A stretch of 10,183 nt of DNA, from NCBI GenBank assembly GCA_910592205.1, contig CAJVPJ010001378.1:1-10183 (forward strand). Reading direction: 5' to 3'. Shown in pieces: positions 8,461 through 10,183 of this stretch (positions within the stretch are counted from its first letter, which is position 1; each line of letters starts with the position of its first letter). The notes under the pieces are model-generated. The model was not told the origin of the DNA, made no database searches, and was given only the letters and a program-made list of their open reading frames with translations. Made by a program: the position numbers and the translations under genes. Source of the stretch: Paraglomus occultum (lineage: Eukaryota; Glomeromycota; Glomeromycetes; Paraglomerales; Paraglomeraceae).

Positions 8461-9570
8461 TATTTGTTTGCATAATCGTATAAATCGCGTACATACACTG
8501 TAACTTTGTTAGTAAATTACGGTTTTCTTTTTATCTCTCTTTGTAATATATTAAACAAATATGTAAAGTTATTGACATTGTGTAATTCGACGATTATTTA
8601 TAAATTCATTTTACTATAAACGTTTTCATTTATAATATGAATCAACGCAATTTATCGGACCGGAGGATTTAGGATCGTGATAATATGACCATTTATGACT
8701 CGAACAGTAAGAGCAGTAATGACTATAACTAAATATGTCTATATTTCTCTCGTACTCATTTGTAATTTCCCATGCGTGATAATAAAGGCTTTTTATTGAT
8801 TGGAAAAATGTTTAGGTTCCTCTGATCATCTTGATTATCTGGCATACACTTTGCATAGCTTTGTTTCCGTCGCGTCCAGAACATTCTGTGAGGCTAATGA
8901 ATACAAAACATATACATAAATATATGTGTATGTATGTATATCGATATACACCATATCCAGAAAAGGCAATTAAATTGAATCGATCGCAAGCCATAAACTG
9001 TGACATTTACGATTCAGCATGCTTTGCGTGCTTGTTATATCCGTATACACAACTCGGTTGCTGCATCGTTAAATTCGTTATCAACCACTACGTTCAAACC
9101 AATGTTTATTACATGCTCTTTTCTCTTCCATTTTTGCCTCATAAGAAGAACGAAATTATTCCTACTACATAGAGCTTTTTGGCACAATCCCCGCATAAGG
9201 CTTTTTTTTTCTTGGCATGTTGAGAAAAGAAAAACGCCCGACAGACAAATGCAACCCCCTTTTGTTTTACACGTTAGTATAATCCATTGGCGTTTACTTT
9301 GTTCAAACTTATAAAAATAAAACAATAGTACAATAATAATTATAGAGTTCAGCCAGCAATTAACAATTAAATGATTTATTAGTCCAGGCATAAAGTTTAT
9401 GCAAGCCAATGTATCTATCCTTTAGTCGTAATTAGTATGGAAGTAACACGACATTTATCAAACACTTTTATTGTGAAAAGAAAGAAAAGAAGAGAAAAAA
9501 AAAGCGAAGCCTGACCCCTTATTTTCCCCAATCGTATTGTTGGTATGACGCCTACATTTAGTTTTTCCGT
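8461..9570. other. AT-rich intergenic region without a supported gene
   Basis: Long AT-rich stretch. It holds TATG/TGTA simple repeats (8908-8940), the 16-bp palindrome TGTATATCGATATACA (8935-8950), a T9 run (9202-9210) and a purine-rich tract (9476-9508). Open frames at 8831-9172 (+), 9000-9314 (+) and 9035-9409 (-, 124 codons) show no domain I recognise and overlap one another. Confidence 0.5.
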
Positions 9571-9599
9571 CACATGTTTATTACTATGGGAAAATCAGA

Positions 9600-9671
9600 T
9601 TACTCTTCGGAATTTACGCGCCCAAACGAATCATAGGCAGTTTGGCTCATGACATTCTCCTTCCAGCTTTT
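9600..9671 (-). other. Weak candidate terminal exon on the minus strand
   Basis: Reading leftward from an AG at 9673-9672, a 23-codon open stretch reads SWKENVMSQTAYDSFGRV and ends at TAA (9602-9600), with a minus-strand AATAAA at 9582-9577. Protein-like composition plus a well-placed poly(A) signal suggest the 3' end of a minus-strand gene whose other exons lie to the right or outside the window. I could not find matching upstream exons, and the family is unknown. A stretch this short could be chance. Confidence 0.2.
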
Positions 9672-9674
9672 CTA

Positions 9675-10183
9675 TTGGTCGTGATACCACACAGGCATGT
9701 CGGACGTGACATTAAAAACATAAAAGTTTGGATCATACTCGTAACTTTGTATTGAACAAATTTATTGAACTAAATTTGTAATAATACCAAATCCAGAAAG
9801 CATGATAATAGTAAGGGGGGATACGAATTCTACTTTCCTTACAAGTAGTTTTAATATGCTTACAAAGAATCCCTTGAATTTAATTAACTGGTTGATGCCA
9901 AGTTTACGTAAGCTGGTGTGGGAAATCGTAAATAAAATCTAATTTTAGCGGTCAGTTGAAGAGAAAGAGAAAGAGAAAGGGGGGAATAGATGGAGTAATG
10001 ATAATCAATAAAGAAAAAACAGCGTTTGGCTTGTACAAATGAATCTCTATTTTGAGGAAAGATATTTCATGACTGTGAGTGTGTGTGTTGATGTTTCTCG
10101 TATAAACGGCGGCGAAATGGATTATGTATCGAAAAAGTCGCTTCCCACTTCAATGATTGCAAAAAGTAGTAGTTTCATGTGGG
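9675..10183. other. AT-rich region with simple repeats
   Basis: No gene is supported. It holds a GAGAAA repeat (9961-9978) followed by a G run, a GT-rich run (10075-10090) and AATAAA on + at 10007-10012. On the minus strand the GAGAAA repeat is a long pyrimidine tract, which could serve as a splice-acceptor tract for the candidate minus-strand gene, but no exon was identified. Confidence 0.4.

Noticed and set aside
9035-9409. Minus-strand 124-codon open frame
   Set aside because: It is the longest open frame in the right part, but it has no recognisable domain, unusual residue composition and no supporting promoter or splice evidence. I judge it chance.
1-10183. tRNA, rRNA or CRISPR features
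   Set aside because: I looked for tRNA B-box-like sequence and for repeat-spacer patterns and found none. The only GGTTCAA-like word (around 3645) lacks the rest of the box and a cloverleaf.

Overview
The window looks like nuclear DNA of an intron-rich fungus. Noncoding sequence is AT-rich. Two multi-exon genes with GT-AG introns can be read, and their proteins match fungal families closely. The ribonucleotide reductase resembles yeast Rnr1 throughout and ends in the fungal-type CVMCSG tail. Many short introns, together with an amino acid transporter of this type, fit an early-diverging lineage such as Glomeromycotina. That placement is inference, not proof.

Layout. (1) Positions 1-3322, + strand: large subunit of class Ia ribonucleotide reductase (RNR1), 13 exons, missing about its first 7 codons off the left edge. 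All catalytic residues checked are present. The reading frame breaks at an A8 tract in exon 3 (619-626), and there is a 20-nt microexon (2122-2141). (2) 3323-3840: RNR1 3' flank with possible poly(A) signals on both strands. (3) 3841-4312: a GC-richer island that may hold a small, unrecognised, spliced minus-strand gene. (4) 4313-5460: AT-rich intergenic DNA with a 17-bp perfect inverted repeat at 5384-5430. (5) 5478-7829, + strand: CCAAT/TATA-like promoter, then a complete five-exon gene for a 423-residue AAAP-family (AVT3/AVT4-like) amino acid transporter. Its third intron (372 bp) carries a G-quadruplex-type G-run cluster and a 17-bp fold-back that may be a transposon relic. (6) 7830-8460: poly(A) signal, then degenerate tandem repeats. 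(7) 8461-10183: mostly AT-rich and gene-poor, with simple repeats, a 16-bp palindrome and one weak candidate minus-strand terminal exon (9600-9671).

The two main genes are not functionally linked: one makes deoxyribonucleotides in the cytosol, the other moves amino acids, probably across the vacuolar membrane. No convincing new multi-gene system is visible. The most useful leads are the RNR1 frame break, unusual residues in RNR1 specificity loop 2, the microexon, and the fold-back inside the transporter intron.
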